Source of the DNA: Chlorobiota bacterium
GTDB lineage: Bacteria > Bacteroidota > Ignavibacteria > OLB7
Reading direction: 5' to 3'
NCBI GenBank assembly: GCA_028287785.1
Contig: JAQBOZ010000037.1
Location: forward strand, 1-64,000
Length of the DNA: 64,000 nucleotides
The notes below the pieces were generated by a model. That model was not told the origin of the DNA, made no database searches, and saw only the letters and a program-made list of their open reading frames with translations. The position numbers and the translations under genes were made by a program. Positions 25,639 to 35,836 of this stretch are shown here, piece by piece; positions within the stretch are counted from its first letter, which is position 1; each line of letters begins with the position of its first letter.

Positions 25639-27375
25639 CTACGCACAATCCATCAGATACCCGCGCACCTCTGCCGCGGTCTTCAGCCGAATCACATCGC
25701 GCGCCATCCTTCCGGCCGTGTCGGTATCGATGGCGCGTATCCGCATCTTCAGCGCTCCCAGCGCGATCGGCTGCACCGAGAGGCGACGGATTCCCAGGCC
25801 GATCAGCACGCCGGTTGCCAGCGGGTTGGCGGCCAGCTCGCCGCAGATCGTAAGCGGGATGCCTGCGCGGCGGGCGGCCACCGAGCAGGCGCGGATCAGC
25901 CGGAGGATGCCCGGATGGAACTCGTCGTAATAGCTGGCCAGCGCGTCGTCCGTCCGGTCGACGGCGAGGGTGTACTGGGCAAGATCGTTGGTGCCGAGGG
26001 AGAGAAAATCGCACTCCGCCGCGAACGCGTCGGCCGTCAATGCGGCGGCGGGGGTTTCCAGCATCGCGCCGATCGGCATATGCTCGTCGAACCTGATGTT
26101 CTCCGCGCGGAGTTTCCCGCCGACATCGGCTATCACCTCCTTCAGCCGCCTGATCTCCTCCACCGATGAGACCATCGGGAACATCAGCTTCAGGTTCTTC
26201 ATCGCGGAGGCGCGGAGCACCGCCTCGATCTGCCGGTCCAGCACCTCCCTGCGGGCCAGCAGAAGCCGCGTCCCCCGCATCCCGAGCGGTGAGCTGTTCC
26301 TTCCCCAGATCTCCCCCGCCAGCTTCTCGCTTCCGATATCGAAGGCGCGCAACGTCACCGGCAGAGGATAGGCGCGTTCGGCAAGCTGGCGATAGTAGCT
26401 GTACTGCTCCTCCATGCTCACATCGCCGCTGCGACCCATCACCAGATACTCCGTCCGCATCAGGCCGATCTCCTCGGCCCCGTTCTCCAGCGCCGCGTCC
26501 ACCTCATCGATCATATCCAGGTTGGCCGCCAGGGAGATCCGCGTTCCGTCGGTTGTCTCGGCCGGAAGATCGCGGAGCGACCCGAGATTCGAGCGCTGTT
26601 CCTCCAGCGCCGCCTTGCGCTCGCGATACTGCTGGACCGTCGCCGGCTCGGGATCGATAATCACGCGCCCGGCGTATCCGTCCACGATCACCATCCCCTG
26701 CGGCCGGGACATCCTGGCGATTCCCTTCAGCCCCGCCACCATCGGCACCCCGAAGGCGCGCGCCAGAATCGCCGCGTGGGAGTTGATCCCTCCCGACTCC
26801 AGCACAAACGCGCCGGCCTGATTGCGTGCATAGAGAACGGTGTCGCTCGGGCTCAGCGTGGAGAGGATCAGCACTGCGGAATCGTGAAAGCGATGGTCGA
26901 CCGGGGCCTTCTGGATGCAGGCGATCAGGTGCGCCTGAAGTGACCGTATATCCTCCGCGCGCGAGCGGATGGTTTCATCGCCGGAGGCTGAGAAGATCGC
27001 CGCCAGCCGGTTGGTTTCCGTGACGATCGCGGCGCGGGCGGTGGAGCTGCTCTCCCTGATCTGCGCCTCGATCGCGAGGGTAAGGGCGGGATCGCAGAGC
27101 ATCATCCGAAGCGCCTCGAAGATCTCCGCGCGGTCCCGCACATCGGCGCGGGCCATCATCTCGATCTGTTCCAGCACCTTGTCCGCCTCGGCCAGCGCGG
27201 CGGCAAACCGCTCAAGCTCGATCTGAATCTCCTCCGCCTCAAGCCGCGGATCATGCGGGGAAGGGTCCTCATCCTGTGAGAGAATGAACGCGTGGGCGAT
27301 GGCGATTCCCGCCGATGCGGGTATCCCCTCGAAGACACGTTCGGCGGGCGGGATGCTACTGGAAGGTTCTGTCAC
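25639..27375 (-). CDS. ptsI: PEP-protein phosphotransferase, Enzyme I
   Basis: Transfers phosphate from PEP to HPr (578 aa). The N-terminus GIPASAGIAIA is typical, the phosphorylated His is in GGINSHAAILAR, and the PEP-binding barrel contains GLMRTEYL and ICGELAANP with the active-site Cys. The length is standard. No HPr or EII gene is visible nearby, so it may serve a regulatory PTS or partner with genes elsewhere. Confidence 0.93.
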   Translation of the reverse strand: MTEPSSSIPPAERVFEGIPASAGIAIAHAFILSQDEDPSPHDPRLEAEEIQIELERFAAALAEADKVLEQIEMMARADVRDRAEIFEALRMMLCDPALTLAIEAQIRESSSTARAAIVTETNRLAAIFSASGDETIRSRAEDIRSLQAHLIACIQKAPVDHRFHDSAVLILSTLSPSDTVLYARNQAGAFVLESGGINSHAAILARAFGVPMVAGLKGIARMSRPQGMVIVDGYAGRVIIDPEPATVQQYRERKAALEEQRSNLGSLRDLPAETTDGTRISLAANLDMIDEVDAALENGAEEIGLMRTEYLVMGRSGDVSMEEQYSYYRQLAERAYPLPVTLRAFDIGSEKLAGEIWGRNSSPLGMRGTRLLLARREVLDRQIEAVLRASAMKNLKLMFPMVSSVEEIRRLKEVIADVGGKLRAENIRFDEHMPIGAMLETPAAALTADAFAAECDFLSLGTNDLAQYTLAVDRTDDALASYYDEFHPGILRLIRACSVAARRAGIPLTICGELAANPLATGVLIGLGIRRLSVQPIALGALKMRIRAIDTDTAGRMARDVIRLKTAAEVRGYLMDCA

Positions 27376-27421
27376 GATCGAAGCAAAAAATAATGTGTTG
27401 TATCGTCGGCGCCGGGGCGGT

Positions 27422-28825
27422 TCATGCCTTGCCCCCGCCGAGCGCCGCGGCCAGCGTTCCGTGGATGCCGCCGAATCCGCCGTTCGACATCACGGCGATC
27501 ACATCGCCGGGTTCGGCATTGTCCCGCAGATGCGCGACGATCGCCGGCACGTCGGCCAGGAAGAGGGCTTCGGTGCCGTGCGATCTGATCTCCTCGATCA
27601 GCATCGTCGGATCGAGCCGTTCCGCCTCGGGCAGCTCCTCCAGCCGATCGACCTGCGCCAGCACCACATGGTTCGCCTCCGCGAAGCAGGCCGCCAGCTC
27701 GTGCTGGAAGACATTGCGCCGCGTGGTATTGCTGCGGGGCTCGAACACCGCCCAGAGCCGTTCGCCGGGATGCCGCAGGCGGAGCGCGCGGAGGGTTTCG
27801 TGGATGGCGGTGGGATGATGGGCAAAATCATCATAGACCTTCACGCCGTTCCATTCCCCCTTCAGCTCCAGCCTTCGCCGGGTGTTCCGGAAGCCCGAGA
27901 ACGCCGCGTCGATAGCCTCGTAGCCGATGCCGAGCCAGCGGGCGATGACCGCCACGCCAAGCGCATTCCTCACATTGAACTCCCCCAGCAGCGTGGAGGT
28001 GATGCGCGCCTCCGGGGAGCCATCGCGCAGCACGTCGAAGCTCGTGGAGCCCGCTCCGTACTCGATGTTCGCGGCGCGCCAGAGGCATCCCTCCCCCAGC
28101 CCGAACGTCTCGACCGGCGTGAACGCGCCGCCGGTGACGGCCGCCACGTTCGGGTCGTCGCCATTTGCAACGATCACCCCGTTCCGGGGGACGATGTTCA
28201 CCAGACGCCGGAAGGCGAGGAGGATGTCGTCGAGCGATGTGAAGATATCGGCATGATCGAACTCGATGTTGTTGACCAGCAGCGCCGTCGGGAGATAATG
28301 GACGAACTTGGAGCGTTTGTCGAAGAAGGCGGTATCGTACTCATCCCCTTCCAGCACGATCAGATCGCTCTGTGGCCGGTACTGCCAGCCGGCCTCGAAG
28401 TTGCCGGGAACGCCGCCGATCATGAAGTTCGGGGAGCGTCCGGCGCTTTCCAGGGTCCAGGCCATCAGCGACGATGTCGAGGTCTTTCCATGCGTTCCGG
28501 TCAGGACGATCGACCGCCGTCCCTGAATGATCTCCCGTTTCAGCAGCTCCGGCAGCGACGTATAGGGGAGCCGCGTATCGAGCGCCGCCTCCACCTCGAT
28601 GCTCCCGCGGGACATCCTGTTGCCGATCACCACCAGATCGGGGGCGGGGTTCAGGTTGTCCGCGGAAAAGCCCGACATGATCTCCACGCCGGCGCCGGCC
28701 AGCAGATCGCTCATCGGCGGATAGATGTTCTCGTCGCTGCCGGTGACGGTATGCCCGGCGGCGCGCATCATCAGGGCCACGTTTCCCATGGCGGTGCCGC
28801 AGATGCCGATGAAATGTATATGCAT
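27422..28825 (-). CDS. mpl: UDP-N-acetylmuramate:L-Ala-gamma-D-Glu-meso-DAP ligase
   Basis: Reattaches recycled tripeptide to UDP-MurNAc (467 aa). Mur-ligase landmarks: HFIGICGTAMGNVA at the N-terminus, ATP loop TGTHGKTSTSS, the Mpl-typical LEGDEYDTAFFDKRSKF, and FAHHPTAI. The wording of the middle domain favours Mpl over MurC. Start 28825 (MHIHFIG) is the family N-terminus. It ends 46 nt before ptsI's start and may share its transcript. Confidence 0.92.
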   Translation of the reverse strand: MHIHFIGICGTAMGNVALMMRAAGHTVTGSDENIYPPMSDLLAGAGVEIMSGFSADNLNPAPDLVVIGNRMSRGSIEVEAALDTRLPYTSLPELLKREIIQGRRSIVLTGTHGKTSTSSLMAWTLESAGRSPNFMIGGVPGNFEAGWQYRPQSDLIVLEGDEYDTAFFDKRSKFVHYLPTALLVNNIEFDHADIFTSLDDILLAFRRLVNIVPRNGVIVANGDDPNVAAVTGGAFTPVETFGLGEGCLWRAANIEYGAGSTSFDVLRDGSPEARITSTLLGEFNVRNALGVAVIARWLGIGYEAIDAAFSGFRNTRRRLELKGEWNGVKVYDDFAHHPTAIHETLRALRLRHPGERLWAVFEPRSNTTRRNVFQHELAACFAEANHVVLAQVDRLEELPEAERLDPTMLIEEIRSHGTEALFLADVPAIVAHLRDNAEPGDVIAVMSNGGFGGIHGTLAAALGGGKA

Positions 28826-28974
28826 GTGCTCTGGTCGATACAAAGGCGAAAGGAACAACGATGAGCCGCGAAGATACGGAAGGGGAGCGGTCCGGCGGCG
28901 CTTGCGTCGGAATCTCCCGAACGTCGCTCGGCCGGCCGGAAGCCCATTCCGTCAGGAATCCTTAGCTTGACGGG

Positions 28975-29850
28975 ATGACCATGACCGGAGATACAGAAAC
29001 GATCATGACCGTGGATGGGGCCTTTGCCCACTGCGAGAAGATCACCCGCGGCCATTACGAGAACTTTCCCGTCGGCTCGGCGCTGGTGCCGCGCGAGCTT
29101 CGGCGGCATTTCTTCAGCATCTACGCCTACAGCCGTTCCGCCGACGACATGGCCGACGAGGGGACGCTGCCGGTGGAGGAGCGGATAGCGATGCTGGATG
29201 ACTGGGAGCGGAAGCTGGAGGGGGCCTATCGCGGCGAGGCGGACCATCCCATCTTTATCGCCCTGGCGGAGACGGTGCGGGAGCGTTCGATTCCGATCGA
29301 GCCGTTGCGCGATCTGCTGAAGGCGTTCAGGATGGACGCGCGCGGCGCCGGTTTCGCCAACACCACGGAGCTTCTCTACTACTGCTATCACTCGGCCAAC
29401 CCGGTCGGCAGGCTTGTGCTCCACCTGTTCGGGATGCACAACGATGAGCGGCGAACCTACTCCGACAAGATCTGCACCGCCCTTCAGATGGCGAATTTCT
29501 GGCAGGATGTCTCCATCGATGTTCCACGGGGACGGATCAACATTCCGCGCGAGAGCATCGAGTATTTCGGGTATTCCCTGGAGGAGCTTCGCGCCGGGGT
29601 GTTCAATGAGAGCTTCAGGGAGATGATGGCCTATCACGTGGATCACGCGATGAATCAGTTCCAGCACGGCTATCCGCTGATGCGGAGCATCCCTCTCAAG
29701 CGACTCCGAAGCGAGCTGGGGCTTGTCTACCTGGGGGGCGTCAGAATCCTCCACAAGATCAAGGCGCTGGACTACAACGTCCTGAGCACCCGGCCGAAGC
29801 TGAAACTCTCCGACAAGCTCTGGATGCTCTCGAAACTGGCGACGCTCTGA
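28975..29850 (+). CDS. hpnC: Squalene/phytoene synthase, HpnC type
   Basis: 291 aa prenyl-diphosphate condensing enzyme. The two Asp-rich motifs are RSADDMADEG and NFWQDVSIDVPRGRINIP. The opening HYENFPVGSALVPRELRRH and CYHSANPVGRLVLHLFG strongly favour HpnC (hydroxysqualene synthase) over HpnD. Works with HpnD, which is encoded 1.6 kb downstream. The third enzyme, HpnE, is not in this window. Confidence 0.88.
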   Translation: MTMTGDTETIMTVDGAFAHCEKITRGHYENFPVGSALVPRELRRHFFSIYAYSRSADDMADEGTLPVEERIAMLDDWERKLEGAYRGEADHPIFIALAETVRERSIPIEPLRDLLKAFRMDARGAGFANTTELLYYCYHSANPVGRLVLHLFGMHNDERRTYSDKICTALQMANFWQDVSIDVPRGRINIPRESIEYFGYSLEELRAGVFNESFREMMAYHVDHAMNQFQHGYPLMRSIPLKRLRSELGLVYLGGVRILHKIKALDYNVLSTRPKLKLSDKLWMLSKLATL

Positions 29851-29906
29851 CAGACGACATGCGGGGATTTCCCCCGCCTACCAGCGATCAAATCCGGACG
29901 GTCCGC

Positions 29907-31265
29907 ATGAAGCTTCTCCTCCTCTGCCTTATTCTCGGCGTCCCGGGTTTCCAGGTCGCGCACGCGCAGGTGATGGGGAACGATACCCTGTTCACCCGCT
30001 ACTTCCAGCGCGATTCCGCCGGCTGGACCGCGGGCGATGCCACCATCTCCATCCCACTTCCCGACGGGCGGACGGTCTGGCTGTTCGGCGATTCCTATCT
30101 GACGGCGGTGCGGAGCAGCGACCGCACCCTTGCCTGTCTCTTCGATGTCAGGAACGCGGTGGTGATACAGCAGGGGAGCCGGTTCACCACCATCAACGAC
30201 ACATCGGCGAAAGGGGTGGAGCGGACCTATTTCAAGGATGTTCCGTTCGACAATACGGCCGTCTACTGGCCGGATCACGGGGTGGTTCAGGGGGATACGC
30301 TCTTCGTGGTGCTGGACAGGATCATGAACGATGCCAGCCTGAAGTTCCTGGGAAATTATCTGGCGGCGATCCATCTCTCGGAGATGCGGCTGGTCTCGAT
30401 CGTCCCGCTTCCGGACTTCAACGGCATCGGGTTCGGCAAGGGGCTTGTAACCGATTCGCTCTCGGGGTATTGCTATATCTATGGGAACAAGGTCAACTGG
30501 ATCGTCTTCGAGCCGTACGTTGCGCGGTTCAGGATAGGCGCCATCCGCGGGGCGTGGGAGTTCTTCGATGGAAAAGGCTGGTCCGCCAGCCCCGTCCCGG
30601 CCGCGAAGATATCCTCCTTCCCGGTCTGCGCCTCCTTCAGCACGGTCAGGATCGGGGGGAAGTACAGGATCATCTCCCAGGAGAACGGCTATCTGACCCC
30701 CGGCCTCGGCAGGCATATCTACGCGTACAGCTCGGCAACTCCATACGGCCCGTTCACCGGCGAGCGGCTGCTTTATACGATCGAGGATCGCTACAGGGGG
30801 GAGTATCTTGTGACCTACAACTCGGAGGCGCACCCGCAGTTCGATGATGATTCCCTGGTGATCTCCTATAACGTGAACGGCAATGACTCCACATGCAGGA
30901 ACAATGTCTTCACCGAGCGGCTGGACCCGTACTGCTACCGGCCGAAGTTCATCCGGGTGCCATATGCCATGCTGGACTCGGCGCCGGTCTCCGGGGCCGA
31001 CCTGGAGCCCGACGGACGGTTGGTGACGGTCTCCCCCAACCCGGCAAGGGGGAAGGTGACGGTCGATCTGGGTGGCTTCACCGGCGAGGGAATCGATCTG
31101 GCGCTGGTGACGATGGATGGCCGGCAGTTGCTGGCGCGGCGGTTCGACGGGCTTCCGTCACATTTTCAAACCGAACTTGATCTTCAGGGGGTGGCGGGGG
31201 ACGTCTATCTGCTGGTGATTCGCTCGAAGTCGGGGGTATGGCGGAGGAAGCTGGTGGTGGAGTAA
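29907..31265 (+). CDS. Secreted protein with T9SS type A sorting domain
   Basis: 452 aa from the chosen start MKLLLL, which begins a clear signal peptide (cleavage after AHA). The body resembles beta-propeller or DUF4185-like repeats: GRTVWLFGDSYL, IYAYSSATPYGPF. The last ~80 residues are a Por/T9SS type A sorting module: SPNPARGKVTVDL at its start and RKLVVE at its end. It should be exported and anchored at or released from the surface. Lies between hpnC and hpnD. Confidence 0.75.
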   Translation: MKLLLLCLILGVPGFQVAHAQVMGNDTLFTRYFQRDSAGWTAGDATISIPLPDGRTVWLFGDSYLTAVRSSDRTLACLFDVRNAVVIQQGSRFTTINDTSAKGVERTYFKDVPFDNTAVYWPDHGVVQGDTLFVVLDRIMNDASLKFLGNYLAAIHLSEMRLVSIVPLPDFNGIGFGKGLVTDSLSGYCYIYGNKVNWIVFEPYVARFRIGAIRGAWEFFDGKGWSASPVPAAKISSFPVCASFSTVRIGGKYRIISQENGYLTPGLGRHIYAYSSATPYGPFTGERLLYTIEDRYRGEYLVTYNSEAHPQFDDDSLVISYNVNGNDSTCRNNVFTERLDPYCYRPKFIRVPYAMLDSAPVSGADLEPDGRLVTVSPNPARGKVTVDLGGFTGEGIDLALVTMDGRQLLARRFDGLPSHFQTELDLQGVAGDVYLLVIRSKSGVWRRKLVVE

Positions 31266-31469
31266 GCCGGCCCGAAGAAGAAGAGCAGGATCGGAGATGC
31301 GCGGGATGATCGCCCCGAATCGGCGGAACGGTTCGCCGTCATCGATTTTTCCATGGTGCGGCGGCAAATAACCAATGAGCAAACCCGTCCCTGCAACGCA
31401 CTCTTCCCTTGTCTAATCAGCCCCTTTTGCTTATATCACACGTCCTGATTCTGATGGTGTACGCTGGTA

Positions 31470-32381
31470 ATGTCTAATCTTATCCTTTCCGATAGCGATG
31501 GTAACGGCGCTCTGCTGGTGCAGCCGCCGAAAACCAACTTCTACTACTCGTTTTCGCTTCTTCCGCGTGACGAGCGGGAGGCTATGCATTCGGTCTATGC
31601 CTTCTGCCGCTACGCGGACGATATCATCGACGAGGATGAGGCGGAGCCGGCGGAGCCCAGCATCGCCACGCTTCGGAAACGGGAGCGGCTGAACCGGCTT
31701 CGCGCGGAGGTGGAACGCTGCTATCGCGGGGAGTCGCGCCATCCGATTCTTCTTCCCCTTTCAACGGTCGTCCGTCGATTCCAGATTCCAAAGCAGTACT
31801 TCCTGACGTTGCTGGACGGGATGGAGATGGATCTGGTAAAGGATCGGTACAACACATTCGAGGAGTTGCGGGAGTACTGTTACTGTGTTGCCTCGGTGGT
31901 CGGGCTGATCTGCATTGAGATCTTCGGCTATCAGTACGAGGAGACCAAGGAGTACGCTGTAAATCTGGGGATCGCGCTGCAGCTTACAAACATCCTCCGC
32001 GATATCAAGGCCGACGCCGCGCGCGGAAGGATCTATCTGCCGCTGGAGGATCTCCGGGCGTTCGGGTATACCGAGGAGGATCTGATCGCCAACCGGTACA
32101 ACCTGCCGTTTATCGAGCTTATGCGGTTCGAAACCCGTCGCGCGCGGGAGTTCTACGGCAAGGCGCGCGCCGCCCTCCGCCCGGACGAACGCAAGACGAT
32201 GTTCGCCGCGGAGATCATGGACGCCATCTACTACAGGATGCTGGAGAAGATCGAGCTGAACGAGTTCAACGTCTACTCCCGCAAGAAGATATCCGTAAGC
32301 ACCCCCCATAAACTCTGGATCGCGATCAAGCTCTGGCTGGTTACCCGCGTGCTGACCAACAGAAAGACCGTTCTGGATTGA
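31470..32381 (+). CDS. hpnD: Presqualene diphosphate synthase, HpnD type
   Basis: 303 aa. Asp-rich motifs YADDIIDEDE and NILRDIKADAARGRIYLP, with SVYAFCRYADD typical of HpnD-type squalene/phytoene synthases. It would condense two farnesyl diphosphates to presqualene diphosphate, which HpnC converts on to hydroxysqualene. The stop overlaps the start of the following lipoprotein gene by one base. Confidence 0.87.
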   Translation: MSNLILSDSDGNGALLVQPPKTNFYYSFSLLPRDEREAMHSVYAFCRYADDIIDEDEAEPAEPSIATLRKRERLNRLRAEVERCYRGESRHPILLPLSTVVRRFQIPKQYFLTLLDGMEMDLVKDRYNTFEELREYCYCVASVVGLICIEIFGYQYEETKEYAVNLGIALQLTNILRDIKADAARGRIYLPLEDLRAFGYTEEDLIANRYNLPFIELMRFETRRAREFYGKARAALRPDERKTMFAAEIMDAIYYRMLEKIELNEFNVYSRKKISVSTPHKLWIAIKLWLVTRVLTNRKTVLD

Positions 32382-33499
32382 TGAACGACGTACCCCGAAC
32401 TCTCTTGAAACCCATGATACATCTGAGATCGCGCTGCCTCGCCCTTCTGGCTTTCGCCATCGTCCCGGTCATCGGCTGCTCCAGTGTCGGCCCCGATGTG
32501 ATCGATCCCAAGACGACCGAGCGGACGCAGACATCGCTTATTGCAATAGAGAAAGGGGGCGGCGGGGAGATTCTCCGCTACAGCGAACAGTCCGGGATTG
32601 TCAGCACCAGCGATTACTCCAATGCCAACGGCGGCGCGGCGCTGAATCGTGTGGATGCCATCTACGAGCAGTTCGACAGCCTCTACCTCCAGCATCGCGC
32701 CACCGGCGAGATCTCCGTTCTGAGCCTGAAGAACAGGAAGCAGGGGAGCATTATCACCGGCTTCCCGATCGATTCAGCCGGCGGGTTCGACGGCATGGCG
32801 TTCAGCAATCGCTCGCAGGCGTGGGTGATCAACTACGGAACGCCAAGCCTCTATCAGGTCGATATCTGGGCGAACAAGATCGTTGCCTCCACCAATATCC
32901 CCCTTCCCGGCAACCCCACCTGCGTGGGGACCGATGGCCGGGTCGTCTTTGTCTGCACCGAGCTTGCGGACGGCACTGGACGGGTTTCATTCCTTGAGAG
33001 CAACGGCGGCGGGGTGTTCCCGATAGAGAAGACGCTGGATTTCCCATCGCCGATCGTGTATGCCACGCAGAGCTACGACAGCACCCGGATGTTCTTCCTG
33101 AGCAGCGGCGGCCCCACCGACGATGCCAAGCCGACGCTCTATATCGTCACGCGCGACGGTCTGAACCTGGATGGTTCCTTCGCGATCGAGTCCCCCAACA
33201 TACGTTCCTATATCGGCAAGGAGCCCACATTCGCGGCGACCTCCGCGAGAGGATATATCTATCTGGGGCTTCCCAATGCCATCGTCCAGGTCGATCCCGT
33301 GGCGGGGACCTCCTTTGATCTTTATCCGGGGAATTTTCCGGTGATCGGCGTGGACTACGACAGCGATCTTCTCTACGCATACGCTCCCGGATCGCTGTCG
33401 ATCAAGCGATATACGGATGCCGGCGAGAATCTCTCCGATATCGCCGTGCCGGGAGATGTAAGCTGGATCAAGTTTATCTCCACCGGCAGGATTCCGTAA
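32381..33499 (+). CDS. Lipoprotein with beta-propeller-like body
   Basis: 372 aa. An N-terminal signal peptide ends in lipobox VIGC near residue 33; an internal ATG at 32414 would give a tighter signal. The body shows repeating blades (for example LYQVDIWANKIVASTNIPLPG and GTGRVSFLESNGGGVFPI) like YncE or surface-layer propellers. Its start overlaps the hpnD stop (TGATG), which suggests coupling. Role unknown. Confidence 0.65.
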   Translation: MNDVPRTLLKPMIHLRSRCLALLAFAIVPVIGCSSVGPDVIDPKTTERTQTSLIAIEKGGGGEILRYSEQSGIVSTSDYSNANGGAALNRVDAIYEQFDSLYLQHRATGEISVLSLKNRKQGSIITGFPIDSAGGFDGMAFSNRSQAWVINYGTPSLYQVDIWANKIVASTNIPLPGNPTCVGTDGRVVFVCTELADGTGRVSFLESNGGGVFPIEKTLDFPSPIVYATQSYDSTRMFFLSSGGPTDDAKPTLYIVTRDGLNLDGSFAIESPNIRSYIGKEPTFAATSARGYIYLGLPNAIVQVDPVAGTSFDLYPGNFPVIGVDYDSDLLYAYAPGSLSIKRYTDAGENLSDIAVPGDVSWIKFISTGRIP

Positions 33500-33683
33500 T
33501 AGCTTGAATTTGCTCGGGTGAGACACGATCATGCGCCGGCCTGTCCCGGCGCTTCTGGCATCATGCCGATCCGATTTTTCCGACGTGAGGAGCGCGAGAT
33601 ATTGCACTGGCGCGCGAGCGAGAAGATCCTCTCCGCTCCGCTTGAAGCATATCAATCTCTCCCCTGTGGAACATTCAACACCG

Positions 33684-35159
33684 ATGCCGGCGCGGATACG
33701 GAATATCTGCTGGCTTCTTCTCCTTCTGGCCGTTTCCGTCGCCGTCTATTCCGCCGGCCTCCGCATCGATTATAACTGCGATGATTTCCAGTTCGTCTTC
33801 GATCGTCCATCGGAGAAGGTCTTCACGTTCTTCCTTCACGCCACGCCGTTCAACGGGTTTTATCGTCCTCTCCAGGCGATGGTGCTTGCGCTGACGCAGG
33901 CACTGTTCGGGATGGAAACCTGGCCGATTCGCGCCATCAATCTTCTCCTTCACGCGCTCCTCTGCTGGCTGATCTATCTCTTCATGCGGCGCGAGCGGTT
34001 CTCCGGCATCCAGGCGGGGATCGCATCGCTCTTCATGGCGGTTTCGCAGGCCAACGCGGCGGCGGTGCTCGGCAACGACACGCAGTCGCAGATCAGCGGC
34101 GCCCTCTTCGGATGCCTCAGCCTCTGGCTCCTTCATACCTGTTACCGCGATGGAGGGGGGTGGGGTCGCTACGCCCTGAGCCTGCTGGTGTTCTATCTGG
34201 CGCTGATCTCCAAGGAGAGCAGCGCGGCCCTTCCGGCCCTGGTGGCGGTGGTGATCATGTGCGATACCGGCGAGGATCCCCGGACCGCGCGGGGCCTTGC
34301 CGGGATAGGCGCGCGGTTGTTTCCATACGGGCTGCTGACCGGGATCTATCTCACCATCCGCGCCACAATCGGCCTCCCCGGGCCCAGGCTTGGTCTGGAG
34401 CGGTACGCCTTCCATTTCGGGCTCAACATGCCGGTGAACCTGATGCAGTTCCTTATTGCGTGGGGAACACCGGTGTCCAGCGTGACGGGCTATGTTCTGC
34501 TGCTGGAGCGGGCGGTGCTGCCGCTGGTGCTTGTCGGCGCGGCTACGCTGGCGTTTCTCCTCCCCGTCGGCATCGGGCTGTGGGGTTCACCCAGGCGGAA
34601 GATGATCGGGCTGATGTTCCTGATGGCGCTTGGCGCGCTGGTGCCGGCGGTGTTTCTGAACCATGTCGGCGAGCTTTATCTCTACAACGCGATGCCCTAC
34701 CTCTCGGTGCTGGTCGGCATCGGGCTTGGAGGGTTGCTGGAGCGGAGCATGGGGAATCGATGGGCCACGGGGCTGGTGGTGACGGGGCTGGCGATGCTCC
34801 TGGCCGGGCATGTGATCGCGGTGCGAAGCAAGTCGCTGCTGATGAAGGAGGATGGCGACCGCGCGACCGTGCTGCTCCGGCAACTCGCGCCGTATGCCGC
34901 TGCCGCCCCGCGCGACGGGATCATCTACCTTCTCAATCCCCACGAACATGATACAGCCTATTCCACATTCCTTCTGCCGGGGTTCAGGGTGTTCCTGTTC
35001 GGCGAGAATATCGTCCCGCATGTTGCAGGGAGGGGCGATATCGTCGCCTCGGTGATCGATCGATCGGAGGTCGACAGCGTCATCGCGGAGCGCCCCGGCA
35101 TCATCCTGACCTACGATCCCGGCACGCTCTGGCTCCATGAGTGGCGGCGCGATCGGTGA
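33684..35159 (+). CDS. GT-C-like polytopic membrane protein
   Basis: 491 aa with about ten membrane segments. The first loop carries YNCDDFQFVF, an acidic pair after the first helix that fits the catalytic region of GT-C glycosyltransferases using lipid-linked donors. This is followed by a C-terminal soluble domain. The protein-mannosyltransferase/ArnT resemblance is from topology and not a firm family match. Start 33684 begins the first helix; the longer frame has no support. Confidence 0.6.
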   Translation: MPARIRNICWLLLLLAVSVAVYSAGLRIDYNCDDFQFVFDRPSEKVFTFFLHATPFNGFYRPLQAMVLALTQALFGMETWPIRAINLLLHALLCWLIYLFMRRERFSGIQAGIASLFMAVSQANAAAVLGNDTQSQISGALFGCLSLWLLHTCYRDGGGWGRYALSLLVFYLALISKESSAALPALVAVVIMCDTGEDPRTARGLAGIGARLFPYGLLTGIYLTIRATIGLPGPRLGLERYAFHFGLNMPVNLMQFLIAWGTPVSSVTGYVLLLERAVLPLVLVGAATLAFLLPVGIGLWGSPRRKMIGLMFLMALGALVPAVFLNHVGELYLYNAMPYLSVLVGIGLGGLLERSMGNRWATGLVVTGLAMLLAGHVIAVRSKSLLMKEDGDRATVLLRQLAPYAAAAPRDGIIYLLNPHEHDTAYSTFLLPGFRVFLFGENIVPHVAGRGDIVASVIDRSEVDSVIAERPGIILTYDPGTLWLHEWRRDR

Positions 35160-35251
35160 CGAAGTGTCGTCATCGCTCTCACCTCTTCATCGGCAACCTT
35201 TTTTCTCCGAAATTCCATCCTTCGAACACTATCTATCACGGTCGAGAGCCG

Positions 35252-35713
35252 ATGGGAACGCCATTTACAATCAGGGAGCGCGTCCGCTGGAGCGATTGCG
35301 ATCCCGCGCAGATCATCTACTACGGCGCGTATATCCGTTTCTTCGAGATCGCGGAAACCGAGATGTACCGCACGCTGGGGCTTCCGTACGCCACGGCCTT
35401 CCAGTCGCTCGGCTGCTTCCCCATTCGCGGCACCTATCACTGCGAATACCGTTTCCCCGCCCGTCTGGACGATCTGATGGAGATCGCCATCTGGGTAAGC
35501 TACTGGGGGGAGCGATCGCTTACGATCTCCTTCCGGTTCAACCGGGTCGATGGCGGGGAGCTGCTGGCGGAGGGATACTGCAAACTGGTGACGGTTGGCC
35601 TTGCCGACAAGCGTCCCGTGCCGATCCCCGACCGGCTCCGCGAAGGGCTGCGGGCCTACACCGTGATCGACGCCCCGGCATCGGCCGATGTCGGAGAGCG
35701 CGGCGCCGTTTGA
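35252..35713 (+). CDS. Hotdog-fold acyl-CoA thioesterase (4HBT-like)
   Basis: 153 aa. Catalytic-loop signature WSDCDPAQIIYYGAYIRFFE matches 4-hydroxybenzoyl-CoA/YbgC-like thioesterases, with the Asp at DxA. The rest follows the single hotdog fold. The start at 35252 (MGTPFTIRE) matches the family N-terminus. Substrate unknown. Confidence 0.8.
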   Translation: MGTPFTIRERVRWSDCDPAQIIYYGAYIRFFEIAETEMYRTLGLPYATAFQSLGCFPIRGTYHCEYRFPARLDDLMEIAIWVSYWGERSLTISFRFNRVDGGELLAEGYCKLVTVGLADKRPVPIPDRLREGLRAYTVIDAPASADVGERGAV

Positions 35714-35836
35714 ACGGATCGCCATTTCCTGCTACCTTCGCGGGCATATGAACGGCGATGGTGGTCCCTCCATGTTCTCCTGTCACCGGACGGCAGCCGT
35801 CCGGCCTCTTCATCCTTTTTGTAGCACAGTATCCCG

